Assembly: GCA_027886175.1 (NCBI GenBank)
Contig: JAJNNQ010000008.1
Location: forward strand, 678,501 to 742,500
Origin: Phylloscopus collybita
Taxonomy: Eukaryota > Chordata > Aves > Passeriformes > Phylloscopidae
DNA length: 64,000 nt
Direction: 5' to 3'
Part shown: positions 63,310 through 64,000 of the stretch, in pieces
Layout of the letters: each line of letters starts with the position of its first letter
Position numbering within the stretch: position 1 is the first letter of the stretch
Translations under genes and position numbers: made by a program
Notes under the pieces: generated by a model
The model's input: the letters and a program-made list of their open reading frames with translations, nothing else
Database searches by the model: none
Told to the model about the DNA's origin: nothing

Positions 63310-63351
63310 GTTTGGGGTTTTTTGGGTTTTTGGTTTTGTTTTGTTTTTTTT
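63310..63351. repeat. Short G/T-only tract
   Basis: Forty-two bases of only G and T, with GGGGTTTTTTGGG and GTTTTGTTTTG units, the same style as the tracts at 41731 and 59752. Confidence 0.9.
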
Positions 63352-63448
63352 AAGGGATGATCCTTTACCATGTTGAAATACTTTTCCACTGAACTTTTAC
63401 AAACCTTTCCTGGTGACCTGACTCACAGCTCCATGAATCATCAAATGT

Positions 63449-63474
63449 TCAATCAATCAATCAATCAATCAATC
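63449..63474. repeat. (TCAA)6 microsatellite
   Basis: Six and a half tandem TCAA units, read directly. Confidence 0.95.
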
Positions 63475-64000
63475 ATCTACTTTTGTTTTTTTTTTTTGTA
63501 AAATAGCTATTGATGTTGTATGCTATTAGTTTCTTGGCACCTTATACTAGAATTTCATCAAAGCAAAATGCTGATGCAATTAGCAAAGGATATCAATTTA
63601 TGCAGCAATTCACATTATCCCTTAAAGCTTCATTAGCCTCAGAAGCTCAGGCACTGGAGGGAAAATTTGGGGAAGTGCTCTGCTACCTTCTGCAGCTCAG
63701 CCCATCTGCGCTGCTGCAGTGCTCCCACATTAGGCTGCCCTTTGCAGCTGGGAAATAGAGATTTGGCAGCACCCAGCTCCTCAGCACAGGGACATCCACT
63801 GCCTCCATACCTCCCCTGTTCAGCCTGAGCACCCTTTTGGCACGAGTCAAAGCCACCCTGTGGGGCTGAACATGTTTCAACAGCCGGAATCAAAGCAGCC
63901 CCGGGCATTATTTGCAAGGATAAAGAAAACAAACTAAAACTCATCTTTCCTGTCCCAGAGACAGTCTGGAGCTCCTGCTGATGGGTGATGCTCTCCTCCT

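Larger units (their letters stand above)
54305..64000. other. Gene-free right end of the window
   Basis: No gene is supported. Open frames up to about 200 residues (for example plus 62306-62914 and 62146-62643) overlap each other in different frames and have no domain, so they are read as chance. The stretch holds G/T tracts, short microsatellites, a duplicated element and AT-rich segments such as 61330-61570. Confidence 0.5.

Noticed and set aside
44900..64000. Expected HSD17B2 exons on the minus strand from human gene order
   Set aside because: No short-chain dehydrogenase motifs were recognised. The gene may lie beyond the window or elsewhere in this lineage.
1..64000. CRISPR arrays, rRNA, tRNA, phage or bacterial operons
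   Set aside because: None is present. The window has eukaryotic gene structure and no spaced direct repeats or cloverleaf sequences were found by reading.

Overview
The window looks like vertebrate nuclear DNA, most probably from a bird. The evidence is: split genes with GT-AG introns, CpG-island promoters, 3' ends of chicken-repeat-1 (CR1) LINEs, low repeat density, and two protein families at normal vertebrate length. Long G/T-only tracts in the right half would fit a songbird, but I cannot prove the order from sequence alone. No viral, bacterial or mobile-operon features were seen.

Layout. Positions 1-15,700 contain no gene I can support: mostly AT-rich single-copy DNA with a few microsatellites and some stretches that look like conserved non-coding elements. 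At about 15,730-16,200 there is a CpG-rich island with no associated gene. A second, stronger CpG island at about 19,090-19,420 is the promoter of MPHOSPH6 (+ strand, five coding exons between 19,251 and 26,211, 172 residues), an RNA-exosome cofactor. Its intron 2 carries an old CR1 fragment.

After a gene-free gap with a clearer CR1 3' end (30,893-31,148), three complete arylamine N-acetyltransferase (NAT) genes lie head-to-tail on the minus strand: 32,560-33,432, 37,186-38,082 and 43,995-44,867. Each is a single coding exon with a splice acceptor 5-7 bases before its ATG, and each keeps the Cys68-His107-Asp122 triad. They are clearly a tandem duplication that has since diverged, most visibly at residue 127 of the active site and at the C-terminus of the middle copy. 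They would act as cytosolic acetyl-CoA-dependent acetylases of arylamines and hydrazines. MPHOSPH6 is a nuclear housekeeping RNA-processing factor, so the two gene types are neighbours and not a pathway.

From 44,900 to 64,000 I find no coding gene: simple repeats, T/G tracts, a short 70-base duplicated element and scattered AT-rich islands. In human the genes next to MPHOSPH6 are HSD17B2 and CDH13; I looked for recognisable HSD17B2 peptides on the right and saw none. I see no convincing novel biological system. The most interesting items are the NAT cluster's active-site divergence, the orphan CpG island, the acidic insertion in MPHOSPH6 and the recurrent G/T-only tracts.
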